Assembly: GCA_030770535.1 (NCBI GenBank)
Contig: JASVEC010000218.1
Location: 1-30,260, forward strand
DNA from: Batkoa obscura
Taxonomy: Eukaryota > Entomophthoromycota > Entomophthoromycetes > Entomophthorales > Batkoaceae
Direction of reading: 5' to 3'
Length of the DNA: 30,260 bases
The position numbers and the translations under genes were made by a program. Shown in pieces: positions 9,092 to 20,830 of this stretch. Position 1 is the first letter of the stretch, and the number at the start of each line of letters is the position of its first letter. The notes beneath the pieces are model-generated. The model was not told where the DNA came from and did not search any database. It was given only the letters and a program-made list of their open reading frames with translations.

Positions 9092-12000
9092 CTACTTTCT
9101 ATTCTTTCCCTTTTTATTATTCTTATTTCTTGGTTGACCTTGAGGATTAGGTGTATTACTTTTAGCAATTTTGTTCGCTAAGCCGTCAAATTTATTATCT
9201 TGATCTCTTTTTTTTGAAATTGAAACTACACTTGCTGTTGATTTAGCTTTACTTTCTGCTTCTTTAAGTTCATTATCTCCAACTTTGATTTCATATCTAA
9301 AATAGAAAAAATAAAATATTGGTATCAGTATTTTATTATGTAGAGCAAATAAAATAATTCAACTTACTTTTCTAAATCCATGGCATTTAAAAATTCTTTT
9401 TGTCTTTCTCTTAGTTGATTTAATTTTTGTTTACCCTCATTATCCAATTCTTGATCTAAAGCTTCATTATCTAAAGCATCCCATTGAGCATCATCCAGTA
9501 AATCTTTTTTTCCATCTTTACTTTCTTTTTCTGTTAAACTTTTTGGTTGTAAATTAGGATTTTCTTCAATTACAGAAGTTGTTAAAATTTCTCTAAAATA
9601 CATAGAACATTTTTTGATACTTTTAGCAAACAATGCTAATAATTGACTAACTGGTAAGTTTAATTCTTTGGATACAACTTCAATGTCTTTATGCTGTAAA
9701 CCAATAGAGAGTAAAATAGAAGCTTGCACTCCAGATAGTTTACATCCTTGTAATTTATGAGTAAAATAATTGACAGCAATAGAAGGAATTAAATCCATAA
9801 TAACATGATAATCTAATAAATTATTAGAATAAGATTCTAATCTTTTTAGATCATATGAAGTAAAGCAATATTCAATTTCTTTTTTCGTTATTGCTGGAAT
9901 TTCCTCATTCAATGGATAAGCTGCTTCCATAATACTTAAAGCTAATATTGAGGGGAATGTAGAAAATTGATAAGATAATAAGATAATAAATCGTTTATGG
10001 AAATCTAAAGAAAAATGTTAGTAAACAATATATCATAATTATTGTTTGTTTATTACCTTTTGAAAACTCTTTATCCCAATTTTTATTACATTTAGTAATT
10101 AAATCTTTTCTATCTTTTAATGGTTTTACCATAACACAAGTATGTTCCCCAGTTAATTCATTTGAAGTTTGTCTAATATAAACTGGAACGAAGCCGTTTT
10201 TTTTCCAAAACTTATTTAATTGAGGGGTTAATCCATAAGAGACACCTAAATAATGAATAGGCTGTGGTGGTATTTCACTTAATTTTAATAACAAAGGTGG
10301 CATTTTACGAGGATCTTTAATTTTAATTAAATCGTTTTTTAAATCACTTTGTTGAATTTCTTCATCTGTTACTTTAGGAACAATAGTTTGATTTATATTG
10401 ATAGTTTCATCCAAATTTAAAAATTGATTATTATAATATTCATTTAATAATTCAATAGCTCTACCTCCATAACCCATCTTTACATAATCTGGATGAGTAG
10501 CGATTCTAACGATTCTAGCTCCAGATAAAGAAGCAAAATCATCATCTTGATATTGTTGTGAAATTAACCAAGGAATTAAATCACCTGCAGCCCTAATACC
10601 TCTAGATAATGAATTTAATACAGATTGTTTTGATATTTGACCTTCTAAACAAACTTGAACTACACATAATGGATCTGGTAAAGTATTTACATTGTTATTT
10701 ACAGGTGGTAATAATACAAACAAATGATGAGCTGGTGCATCCGACATTAACTGTAAATCATTAGGTGAGTTTTTATAGTGACTAGCAACATATAATGACA
10801 TCATCCTTTGTAAAAATGTTTCAGATATGGAATGATAAGAAAATAAAGTATCTCTATTAACATAATATAATTCACAATCTTTTGGATGTGGACAACCTGA
10901 TATGTTTTTATTTGATATAGTTGAATCTAAACATAATAACTTATTTAACCAAGATTCAATTGGATCATTAGGAGCATATCTGATTGGTTCTTCTAATTTA
11001 ATTTCCCTTAAAGATCTACCGCCTGAGGATACATTTAAACTATCATCTATTAATTTGTTTGATTTATTATCTCGATTCATTACTTCACCATGACTTGTTA
11101 TGATATCGTTTGATTTTTTACCATTAAATCCAATACTTTCTTCTCTTAATTGTTGAATTAATTTTAATGATAAAGATCTACCTGTACCTTCATAACCATT
11201 AATAGTAGATGCCATAAATACTAAATAAGGTCCTAACAAATCTTTAACAATTGGTAATGGAATAGCTGCTGCTTCATCGATAACCAATAGTTCTGCTTGT
11301 GCTAATGTTTTGTGATCCTGTGGCTGGATATATTGAATAGTTTGACGATGTTGACGAAAGATATTAACTCTAACAATGGCTTTGTTAAAATCTGGATTAG
11401 TTGATTGTATTATATCATAATCTAAATGTTCAGTATAACCTAAGGAATCAAATCCTTTAAATATAAATTCAAATAATGTTTTTAAATTATCTGGATGTGG
11501 GGAAGTTACAAATATATTAGAATATCCGTATGCAACTGCTGCCGATATAGCAATACCTAAAGAAGCTGATTTACCACGACCACGACCAGCAGTTAAAGTA
11601 ACTGTACTGCGTAAACTTTTTTCACTAATACCATCCACAAAGGTTAATAATGCTTTTGCTTGATCATAAGTACGGCAATTATTAATTAAAGTACCAATAG
11701 GTTGAGTATCTATTAAAGATTCTTTTAGTTCTTTTAACTCTTCTTCTCTTTCAGAATCTTTTAAACTATATTCTGATGGTAATGCTGTGATGTTTTTAGC
11801 TGCTGAAATGGGCAGTACATTTAATTCATCATCTACTACTAAACAACTTTCACTAGCTCCTAATGATAATATAAACCTTTCATTAAATCGATTAGTGACA
11901 TCATCATGTGCTTCAGTTCTATAACGGGAATGAACATCCTAGTTTAAAGTTAGATCCTATCTTTGTATTATCTTATTTTAAACTTACCATAGACATTGTA

Positions 12001-12722
12001 TATAACTGTTTCAAGGATTTCATAGTACGTAAAAGAAGTACAACGATGCCACCACCTTCTACCGTTTCAATAGTTCTAGCTAATAAGTTTGGGGTCAAAG
12101 CTTCGAAATCCTAGATAAATTAAATCATCATTAGCTTTACTCTTTTTTATTTTTATACACTTTTTTGATAGTTCAAATAGACTCACCTGTAATACACACA
12201 TCCCATAAGTATTACCCAAAATTTTATGAGATTCTTTATAATAAGTATATCTTATATTGGTAACTGAAATAAATAACTCAAAAGGATCTTCAGTATTAAT
12301 TTCTCGGATTCCTTTTTTTACTTCTCGTTTAATTTTTTGTTCTCGTTTCTTACGATGACTAAAAAGGTGAAGGGATTAATTAATATCATATTGGGGATTT
12401 GAAGTTGCGAGCAAGAGAAATGTGGATATTATCAACTTACCTAGTAAATCCTAACTCTTTTTTATAACACCATAAAACATTTGGTCTTGTTGCTACTTTC
12501 GTTTGGGATAATAACCAATGTAAATTAACTATCTAATATTATTAAAAAATTAATCAATAAGTAAACATTTTATTTTATCTCTCTTATAAAGTATAAATTC
12601 AAATGCCAACTTACTTGATCCTTCCCTCTATCTCCAACGATAACAAACATACTACGTTCTCTTTTTTGTACATTGTTTTTAATCAATGTTGGTATCCTTT
12701 GATCTAATGCTTTCTTTGGCAT
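9092..12722 (-). CDS. KRE33: RNA cytidine acetyltransferase Kre33/NAT10 (7 exons)
   Basis: Minus-strand exons 12615-12722, 12441-12532, 12187-12358, 11988-12110, 10057-11938, 9368-10004 and 9092-9296 give 1072 residues, against about 1025-1056 in human and yeast. It makes N4-acetylcytidine in 18S rRNA and, with adaptors, in tRNA, and works in the nucleolus in small-subunit assembly. In order: N-terminal TmcA-like domain from MPKKALDQRIP; helicase with Walker A GRGRGKS (residues 283-289) and Walker B VIDEAAAIP (Asp386-Glu387); GNAT domain with VRIATHPDYVKMGYGGRA near residue 640-655; C-terminal tRNA-binding part with FHKRFIILLSYQF; a Lys/Arg/Asn-rich tail resembling a nucleolar signal. The start is fixed by the conserved N-terminus in exon 1. 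All six introns are GT-AG and 49-82 bases long. The 1.9 kb exon 5 is the largest exon in the window. Confidence 0.95.
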
Positions 12723-12938
12723 TTTTTGTTGACTTTTATCTATTTATTTTTCTATTAAAAATTTCTTTAGTTAAAGGATAGGCTTTAATATTGAATTTTT
12801 TATTAGAATTTTAAGTGCTTTGATTTTTATTAGAATTCGGATCATTCGAAAATTGATTGGAATTTATGGGATAAATATAAGCATAGAGATTACTACAAGT
12901 TAAAATTTTTATTGATAAATTAAGAATCCAACTGTCAG

Positions 12939-13020
12939 GGTGTTATGGCCGAGTGGTCCAAGGCAGCACACACAAGCTATACTTTATGAATAGGTGTGGA
13001 TTCAAACCCTACTGGCACTG
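12939..13020 (+). tRNA. Type II tRNA-like gene (Ser/Leu), possibly decayed
   Basis: An 82-base sequence with the layout of a class II tRNA. The A box TGGCCGAGTGG and B box GGATTCAAACC are clear, the D stem GCC/GGC pairs, and the acceptor stem GGTGTTA pairs with TGGCACT using three wobble pairs. A TTTT terminator follows at 13027-13030. By position the anticodon would be CAA (Leu), but base 73 is G, as in tRNA-Ser, and base 33 is A instead of U. There are C:A mismatches, two in the anticodon stem (GCACA against TATAC) and one at the top of the T stem. These would all pair if three A were G. It may be a tRNA pseudogene or a poorly folded gene; identity is left open. Confidence 0.5.
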
Positions 13021-13064
13021 TACAGCTTTTGTTTATTTTATTTTTTCCAAAAAGCTAATTATTG

Positions 13065-13145
13065 GGGGATATCTTCCTTTTGATTTCATCAATTTTGTTC
13101 ATTTTTTAAGTGCAATTAAATAAAAAAATTATCTGTAAAACATTG
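13065..13145 (+). mobile_element. Probable degenerate MITE copy 6
   Basis: Begins GGGGATAT and contains TTGATTTCATCAATTTTGTT and TTTTTTAAGTGCAATTAAAT, a weak match to the forward element. The right end is lost. Confidence 0.4.
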
Positions 13146-13413
13146 GTATTATGATAAAGCTATATAAGAGTGAATTTAGTAATGTTAGTAATATTAGTAA
13201 TATTTCATTTATCGGACTTGAATTTCAAAAGTATATATTAAGTTTTTTAAACACTAAGTTGAATTAAATTCCATTTTTTAAGTATTATTAAATTAATTAT
13301 AAATATATATTTTTTATCAGATATAGTGTAAATTTTAATTTTATTCATGTATTCAATTAAAATTTTTCATAACAAAAAAACAAAAAATAGTTTAAATGTA
13401 TCTAACTATATAT

Positions 13414-13509
13414 GGGGATATATTTTTAGGTTTAAGGATTTTACTAATAAAATTTCCACTCAAATAGCCCCTAAAAATAGAAAAAGTGATGAAATAAAAA
13501 AACATCACC
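13414..13509 (-). mobile_element. MITE copy 7 with ATAT duplication
   Basis: Reverse copy, ends GGGGATAT and ACATCACC, flanked by ATAT at 13410-13413 and 13510-13513. Confidence 0.8.
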
Positions 13510-13693
13510 ATATTATGCCTAGTTTGATAACAAGAGATAGTAAATAGCATGTTTCTTTTTAGTTCTTTCATAAATTGCTCACTTTTTTTGGTATTTCTAT
13601 TTGAAGTCGAAACCAATAGTATCCAAATAAAAAACAAAATTTACAATATCCTAAACATAGTACTTATTTTTTAGAATTTCATAAAATAAATCA

Positions 13694-15075
13694 ATGCCTG
13701 ATCTACAAATCCTTGAATTTTTCTCTGGTATTGGGGGCTATGTAAGTATTTTATTTCCGTTTACTTTCTAACCTTAAAATAACACTCAAATTTTATAGCG
13801 TTATGCTCTTGAACGCACCGATTTACCGTTTACCATCATTAATAGTTATGATATTAATGAAGTTGCTAATAGCAGCTACAATTTAACTTTCAATAGCAAA
13901 ACAAGCACCAAAAGCATTACTTCATTGACTATCAAGGATCTTCAGCAGGATATAGTTAACACTTGGCTCATGTCACCACCATGCCAACCTTTTACTCGGG
14001 GAGGAAATAAATTAGGAATTAAAGATAATCGAAGTGAACCTTTATTACATTTATTAAATTTATTGAAAGAAGTGAGGAAAAAGCCAACTTTTTTTATGCT
14101 AGAAAATGTTTATGGATTTGAAACTTCAAGTATGAGAGATAAGACAATAGAGACTTTAGTGGAAATGGGTTATTTGGTTAAAGAATATCTATTAACTCCA
14201 TTGCAGTTTGGGATACCAAATGATAGATTGAGATACTATTGTGTAGCAGGATGGAAAGGCGAGGGAAAGGGGAAGGTGGAGGAAATGGTCAAGGTTTGGA
14301 ATGAGGTTGATGTGGAAGAGTTGATTGGGATACCATTTAAAAAAGATATTGATTATAATCAGCTATTGGATAAGTTGGGATGCTGTAGACTTAATGAAGG
14401 TGTCATTCAAGAAGAGAATAATAGTAAGGAAGAATATTTTTTGAAAAAAGAATTGATATTGAAATCAAAAAATTTCAAGTTTGGTAAGTTTGATGTATTT
14501 TAATTTCCTCTTTGCTTATAATTGAATTTTAGATATTGTTAATCTGTTCGATAGAAGGAGTGCTTGTTTCACAAAGGTAAATACAAAATTATTATTGTTA
14601 GTTATAACATGTTAATCTTACGCCATTAGTCTTATGGTTCCCATCATATTTATAGTTCAGCTACCTTAATTGATAGTACAATAAGATCAGAAGTAAGTAA
14701 AATAGTAAATTACGATAAAGTGTATTAATGAATATTTAGGATCAAATCCAGCCTTATGATTTTGATAATAAATCAAGTTTATTACATAAAAATTTGCGTT
14801 TTTTTACACCTGAAGAGATTTGTTTATTAAGTGGTATACCAACTGAGAAATATAAAAATAGTAAATTGCCGTGGATGAGAGATAATGACAGAAATAGAAA
14901 TAGAAATAGAAATAATAATAGAAATAATCAAAATGATACAAGCAATACACCATCAACTCCACATTTTATTCAATTTACTGAATCTACTAGTTTATTACAA
15001 AAATATCGGTTATTGGGAAATAGCATCAATTGTGTTGTTGTTGGGGAATTAATTCAGTTGAATTTCCAAAATTAA
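13694..15075 (+). CDS. TRDMT1: Dnmt2-type tRNA (cytosine-5) methyltransferase (5 exons)
   Basis: Exons 13694-13741, 13799-14483, 14533-14576, 14630-14692 and 14740-15075 give 391 residues. The family methylates C38 of tRNA-Asp and relatives using S-adenosylmethionine. Motif I is LEFFSGIGGYRYAL (residues 7-20), motif IV SPPCQPFTRGG with catalytic Cys78, motif VI ENV at 118-120, motif VIII QFGIPNDRLRYY, the Dnmt2-specific CFTK near residue 292, and motif X LLGNSINCVVVGEL near the end. The CFT motif marks it as Dnmt2 rather than a DNA methyltransferase. A low-complexity Arg-Asn run (about residues 331-345) sits between motif IX and motif X. The stop codon overlaps the stop of the convergent LeuRS gene. 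Exon 1 encodes only the first half of motif I. Confidence 0.93.
14887..14935 (+). repeat. AATAGA microsatellite inside Dnmt2 exon 5
   Basis: Repeats of AATAGA and AATAAT encode the Arg-Asn run. The repeat keeps the reading frame because its unit is a multiple of three. Confidence 0.85.
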
Positions 15076-18031
15076 AATGTTAATAAATTAATTAATTTTG
15101 CTTTTTTTATCAATAATTTCTTTTTAATTCCATTTTGAATAAAATGACTTAATTTACTATCCTCTTTAATATAACCTTCTACTTGTTTCCATAATTCCTC
15201 TTCAGGTAATTCCCTACTTAAATTAATAACACTTCTCTTTTTGCCATTAATTTGTAACACATAAGTGATTTCATTTAAAATTAAATGCTTTTCATTAAAT
15301 TGTGGCCAATCTTCTAAGAAAATGGATTCTTTCTTATTGTGTATATTTCTCAATAAAGAATAATATTCTTCCGCCGAAGAAGGAGCGAAGGGAGCTAACA
15401 AGATCAAAAACTGTTTAAAACAATCTAAATAAGTTGGATTAAATTTTGTTTCTTTTTCAATCAAATTAAAAAATTTAATGAGATAAGCAATAGAACTATT
15501 AAATTTAAATTCAGTTAAAATACTTTTGTCTACCTGTTGAATTGTTAAATGCAAATTATATAATAACTCTTTACTATTGTTGTCTTTTTCGTTATTGTTA
15601 TTACCAGGGAGGATAGATTGTTGATTGATTTGTATGATTTTTTGATATATTTTTTGTAAATATCGTTGCATACCAACAATTGATAATTCTTCCCAATTTA
15701 AATTATCCTTTGGAGCTGCTTTAAATAATATATATAATCTGGTGGCATCTACTCCATATTTACTGACAGTTTCCTATAATTAAGTAATTATTAGAAATAA
15801 TTTATTGTATATAATAATATTATAATTATAACTATTTAATTATTATTACCTTTGGATCAATACCATTATATTTAGATTTACTCATTTTTTCATAACTTGT
15901 TGTCAATAATTGTAACGTTTCTTTATGTTTTGGTAAATCTGGGTTGCTTAAATCAACTAAATCAGGTTTAACAAAACGTCCATTATCCAATTTATATGTT
16001 TTTCCCTGGACCATACCCTAATAATAAACAAATATTGGTTTGTGATTACATTATGATTATACTAAATATTTACTTGAGTCAATAACCTATCAAAAGGTTC
16101 ATTCAACAATATCTTTCTCACTTCATTCTTCTCATTCAACTTATAATAATCCGTCAAAAATTTAAAAATAAATCTTGAATACAAAAGATGTAAAATAGCG
16201 TGCTCAATACCCCCAATATATAAATCAACTGGCATATATTTTTTAATTTTTTCTACGTCACATAACATCTCTTCATTATTATTATCTAAAAATCTTAAGT
16301 AATACCAAGAAGAATCAACAAAGGTGTCCATTGTATCACTATCTAATTCACTTTCTTTATTACATTTTGGACAAGGTAATGTTTTCTTTTCATTTAATTT
16401 AATTGGTAAGGATTCTTTTTTGACTGGTAGTATACCACATGACTTACAATGTATAAATGGCATTGGTGCTCCCCATTGTCGTTGTCGACTAATCAACCAA
16501 TCTCTTAATTTGTAACCAATTTCTTTATTACCTAATTTATTTTCTTGTATAAAATCAATTACTTTGTTACGATATTCATTACAACTCAAGCCAATGTTCT
16601 TTTCATCTTTGATATTCTCATTCATTTCTCCTTCATCTAATAAATAAGGAATAGTATTCTTACTTTCTTCTTTATTTTTAATAATCACTTTAATATTCTT
16701 TTTTAATTTTTCTTCAGTCATAGCGAAATCATAATCCCTTTTATCATGTCCAGGTACTGCCATTACAGCCCCTAGTTTATAATCAGACAACACATAAGAT
16801 ACTACATAAATTGGTATCTCTTCTTTAGTTATTGGATTGATTGCTACCAATCCTGTATTAAATCCTTTAATTTCATCATACTTTAAATTATTATAATTTT
16901 TCAATTGGGATTTCAAATCGTTGGACATATAATTGACTAATTCGTGTTGATAAGATATTCCTATAAAGGTTACTGCTTCTATTGTCTCTGCTCGTGTGGT
17001 AAAGACACTTATAGCATTAATGCCCTTTGTTTTTATCAGATTGTTATTATTTTTACTATTTATTTAAATGTTCAACTTACTTTTAAATTCTCATTTCCCT
17101 TTAATTGGAATTCAATTTTACAACCTTCTGCTTTACCAATCCAATTTTCTTGCATTAATTTTACTCTTTCTGGCCAATTATTTAATTGATCTAAATCTTT
17201 TAGTAATTGCTAAAAAAAACAATTATAAATTATAAATTACAATAAAGAATTATTCTCTTACCTCTGAATATTCCGTAATCCTAACATACCATTGTTCTAA
17301 ATACTTTTTTTCAACCACTGCTCCTGATCTCCAACTCTTTCCCTCAGCATCTACCTGTTCATTGGCCAAAACAGTTTTGTCCACCGGATCCCAATTTACT
17401 AAACTTTTCTTTCTATATAATAATCCTTTTTCATATAACATTAATATCAACTGTTGAGTATGCTTATAATATTCTTCTCTACTAGTATTTACTTCTCTTT
17501 CCCAATCTAAATCCGTATGAATTAACTTAAATTGTTCTTTCATCGTATTGATATTCATTTCAGTCCATACTGAAGGTTCGATACCTCTCTCTATCGCAGC
17601 GTTCTCAGCAGGTAAACCAAATGCATCCCAACCCATGGGGTGAATGACCTATTTATTAATTAGATATATATATATAATTTAATCATAATATCAAGAACTT
17701 ACTTCAAACCCTTTTAATTTATAATATCTAGCAATCATATCCGATATAGTATATACTCTTACATGGCCCATATGTAAATTACCACTTGGGTATGGAAACA
17801 TAGAGAGAATAAATTTTTTTTCGTCTGTATTGGGTTGCTTAACCAATTTTTTCTCTTGCCATACTTTTTCCCATTTTTTTTCTATAGTTTCGAAATTGTA
17901 AGTTGAAGTATTGTATGAGCGTAGTTGGGTTAGAGCTAAAAGGGAAGGAAGTTAATAATAAATAAGAAGTGATATGAGAGGTTGGATGTTTTACCTCGAT
18001 ATCGTCTTATTACTCGTTGGGTTGTTAACAT
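15072..18031 (-). CDS. NAM2: Mitochondrial leucyl-tRNA synthetase (7 exons)
   Basis: Minus-strand exons 17995-18031, 17703-17935, 17262-17648, 17081-17209, 16074-17024, 15850-16017 and 15072-15773 give 868 residues. The class I synthetase charges mitochondrial tRNA-Leu. The HIGH motif is HMGH (67-70, in [16 protein letters not shown]), followed by [16 protein letters not shown]. The CP1 editing domain carries FTTRAET (270-276) and [13 protein letters not shown] CxxC pair (CKSCG and CPKCN) sits in the insert after [21 protein letters not shown] is at 623-627, and the anticodon-binding domain follows. The bacterial-type architecture and the short basic N-terminus ([12 protein letters not shown]) support a mitochondrial location. 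All six introns are GT-AG and 50-76 bases. The 3' end meets Dnmt2 in a shared TTAA. Confidence 0.94.
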
Positions 18032-18834
18032 GATTTATTTCTATGTCTAATTCTAAGAGGAATGAAAAATTAAATAAGGTAGTATCGAAGTTACAATAAA
18101 ATATATATTGTCTTAATGATTGTCTTATCATTGTTTAATTGAGTAATTTTAATAAAGTAGAAGAGTAAAATGAGATTTAAGTAAATCAAACCATAGAAGT
18201 ATAGACAATGAGACAATATTTATTTTTAATAAGTGATAATGATAGCATAAGTACATAATATTATGTTAAAAACAATTAGTATTATAAGAAATAAATGTAA
18301 TAAGTTGATAGTTTAAATATGATAACTATGACAATACTTATTTATAAATAAGTATAAAATAAAAATATTGATTTTTTAAAAGTTATGAAAACAAGATAAT
18401 AAAGTTGAAAGTTTGATTGACACATTTGAGAATGTGTTTTTGTTTAAGAACTTTACTAACAATCTTTCTACTCAAATAGTGCTTAAAAAAAGAAAAAAGT
18501 GATGAAATTAAAAAACGCTTCTGTATTTTGTTCAATATAAGGGTTCAAAAGTGAGAATAAAAATGCAATATAATAATAAATTGATTTCTAATAATGAGAT
18601 AACTATTTATTATTTCAATTTCATAATCAAATTTTTATTTCAAGTAACAATTAAACAATTTTTATACAAGAACAATATGCATATAGCGGCATATTAAGCA
18701 GGTCAAACATTAGCATTTCTCATGATATAATAATGGATTTAAAAAAAAGAATTAATGTTTTCTAATTAGAAATGGTAAAAAAATATAAAGTAAAATTCAA
18801 AGAACTTTTAAATTTATAAAAATATTAGTTTATA
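18032..18834. other. Intergenic stretch between LeuRS and PY-motif gene
   Basis: A divergent promoter region of about 800 bases containing one copy of the short element and otherwise AT-rich sequence without a credible gene. Confidence 0.5.
18428..18522 (-). mobile_element. MITE copy 8
   Basis: Reverse copy with the intact core CTCAAATAGTGCTTAAA. Ends are eroded (GAGAATGT on the left). Confidence 0.7.
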
Positions 18835-19452
18835 ATGTTTGGTAAAGAAAAAAAATCACCATTACCACCTAGCTATGATGAGGTCAACATGGAAGAAAGA
18901 AATTCGAATGGCATCTTATTTAATGATGAGAATCAAAAAGAGATTATGAATTTTGTTGTTAAAAATTCAGGGACAGTAGAGAGAAGCGTAATTATTAAAG
19001 GTGATAACAGAACCGAATATAAGTGTACTTTAAAAACGAAATCAGCAGAATTTACAAATAAAAATGGGAATGTAGTATTGAATCTGAAAGAATGTAACTT
19101 TATGTGTATGTATACCTTTTGGGAAGTTGTTAATATCACTAATAAGATAAAATACAAAAGCGTCAAATTATATTCCGTGATTATTAAGGAAAAACCTGAG
19201 TATCACCTTCATTTAATCGATCACGACAGTCGAATAGCAGAATATAAATGGGGAGAAAGTAAGTTTGGCGGTAAATGGAAGTTATCTGGTCCAGATTCTG
19301 ATATTATATTGACATATAAATACTCTCTTTTACATTCAAATACTTTAAAACAGTTTATTAATCTTGATGACCAAGATTTAGATATCTTTTTATTTACATT
19401 GGGTATTATATTAAATGATACTTTGAGTAGAACAAGACAAATTGCTAATTAA
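18835..19452 (+). CDS. Small PY-motif protein, possible tubby/LURP-one-like fold
   Basis: Single exon, 205 residues, no signal peptide. An N-terminal PPSYDEV (residues 11-17) is a PY motif of the kind bound by WW domains of HECT ubiquitin ligases. The rest is a beta-rich domain with regularly spaced short strands: SAEFTNKNGNVVLNL, VVNITNKIKYKSVKLYSVII, YHLHLIDHDSRIAEYKWGES, then a hydrophobic helix, LDIFLFTLGIILND. The overall order resembles small fungal proteins that pair a PPxY tail with a tubby-like or LURP-one-like barrel ending in a hydrophobic helix. That match is by eye and weak. I do not assign a function. Codon and base use look like the neighbouring genes. Confidence 0.7.
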   Translation: MFGKEKKSPLPPSYDEVNMEERNSNGILFNDENQKEIMNFVVKNSGTVERSVIIKGDNRTEYKCTLKTKSAEFTNKNGNVVLNLKECNFMCMYTFWEVVNITNKIKYKSVKLYSVIIKEKPEYHLHLIDHDSRIAEYKWGESKFGGKWKLSGPDSDIILTYKYSLLHSNTLKQFINLDDQDLDIFLFTLGIILNDTLSRTRQIAN

Positions 19453-19639
19453 TCGATGACTAAGTGTAAATAAAGTTATGTATCAAGGTTTCTGACTTTA
19501 TTTATATGTTGTTTTGTTATTTTTATATTAAGATATCAATGGTTAGTTTTAAAAGGTATGTAATAAACTACCAATTTTATAGTAGTAATATGATGTAACT
19601 CATTTTAACTGTTAGACTTTTTTTTATTCGATATGGGCT

Positions 19640-20830
19640 TATATATCTTTAGATAATACCAAAAAATAACTTAGATTTATCGTTTGCAGCACATTGTAAC
19701 TTGACAGTAATAGTAGACTATTCTGATATACCACTTGATTTCATAAAAACATTCTGGTACATCTCAAACTAACTTTAACAGCATAAATAGTAAATTAACG
19801 ACATTCAAATTATATTAAATAATACAAAAATCAATCTATCCCTACATACTTTACTTGTTTTTAACCCTAACCATTTTTGGAAAGCTAGAATAGTTGACTA
19901 TAAGCTTAACCATCTTAATATGGTCAATGGGGACAATGTTAGCAAAATCAAAAATTGTGTAAAAATTTATAAATTAGATAGCCAGAACATAATAAGAGTG
20001 AATAAAATAGACATTCTTTTAACTATTGAAAAACTAGAAAATGAAACAACTGCTTTTATTAAAATAGAAAGCATTAAAAAAACCAAGGTCTTTTTAATAG
20101 GGAAGATATTATCACTCGTGTCTTTAATATCCAGAATAACCATCATTTGATAAATGGAATAAATAGATAGCTATATCCTATCGCTGCTAGTTCCTGTGAT
20201 GCTGCTATTGTATCTTTAATTGCTGGCATATATAAATTTTATTCAATAAAAGCTATTACTTTCCATTAACCAGTACTTCATCATTAAAGGGTACTGTTTG
20301 TCATGGCGGTATCTACTATGTGAATGGATACAATTAGTCACTACTATTACTTCAATAGATAGTTTTCCTAAACATGCTTCCAACTATGGTATTTCCAAAC
20401 TTTTAGATTCTTTTGAGTAAATTTTCATTTCAGTAGTAAATGCAGTTAGTTGTGGATTTGTGATAAGTAGTGACCATTTATGGCATAAAAAATGTCAATC
20501 AAATAGTAAAAGCGAATGTAAAGGTACATATATTAATCGAAATTGAGAATACCAATAGGAAGGAGGCAATGATCGACGTGATGAAGCCTACTCAGAATCA
20601 AGGCTTTTTTAGCCACAGAATCTAGAGTGATTGCTTATTTTATCTCTTCAAAAGAAACATCGTTAGTAAAATGATTTCGATTCTCATGGACAATTATTTA
20701 TGCTACCATTTATTTATGCCTGTGATCAAAAGCCCAATAGTTTTAATGCCAAAAACGCTACTAATAAATAGTATAATGCAGTCATTAGAACTGGTAATGG
20801 TCGTTCTTATCAGAAGGAGGCTATATGGGA
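19640..20830 (+). pseudogene. Possible decayed coding remnants (host gene, unidentified)
   Basis: Frames at 19671-19770 contain LSFAAHCNLTVIVDYSD, in which AAHC (19686-19697) recalls the trypsin His motif. At 20284-20415 GTVCHGGIYYVNGYN and SIDSFPKHASNYGISKLL occur in different frames. At 20667-20826 a run includes ACDQKPNSFNAKNATNK and YNAVIRTGNGRSYQKEA, with a stop between them. No frame stays open over a gene length. The trypsin link is a guess; the last segment is not recognised. An element copy begins exactly where the last readable segment ends. Confidence 0.3.

Larger units (their letters stand above)
12723..13693. other. Intergenic stretch with tRNA-like gene and repeats
   Basis: Upstream region of KRE33 on the left and of Dnmt2 on the right. 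Besides the tRNA-like gene and two element copies it holds a short TTAGTAATA-type repeat near 13171-13205. Nothing else looks coding. Confidence 0.5.

Noticed and set aside
10902-11093. Plus-strand frame of 63 residues
   Set aside because: It is antisense to the conserved exon 5 of KRE33.
13347-13547. Open frame of 66 residues
   Set aside because: It is largely the translation of MITE copy 7.
13694-15075. DNA cytosine methyltransferase that could explain CpG decay
   Set aside because: The CFTK motif, length and motif spacing mark it as Dnmt2, whose established substrate is tRNA.
16944-17189. Plus-strand frame of 81 residues
   Set aside because: It is antisense to LeuRS exons 4 and 5 and crosses an intron.
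19920-20150. Open frame of 76 residues as an intact gene
   Set aside because: Lys/Ile/Asn-rich, no recognisable motif, no promoter or splice partner; kept only as part of the possible decayed region.
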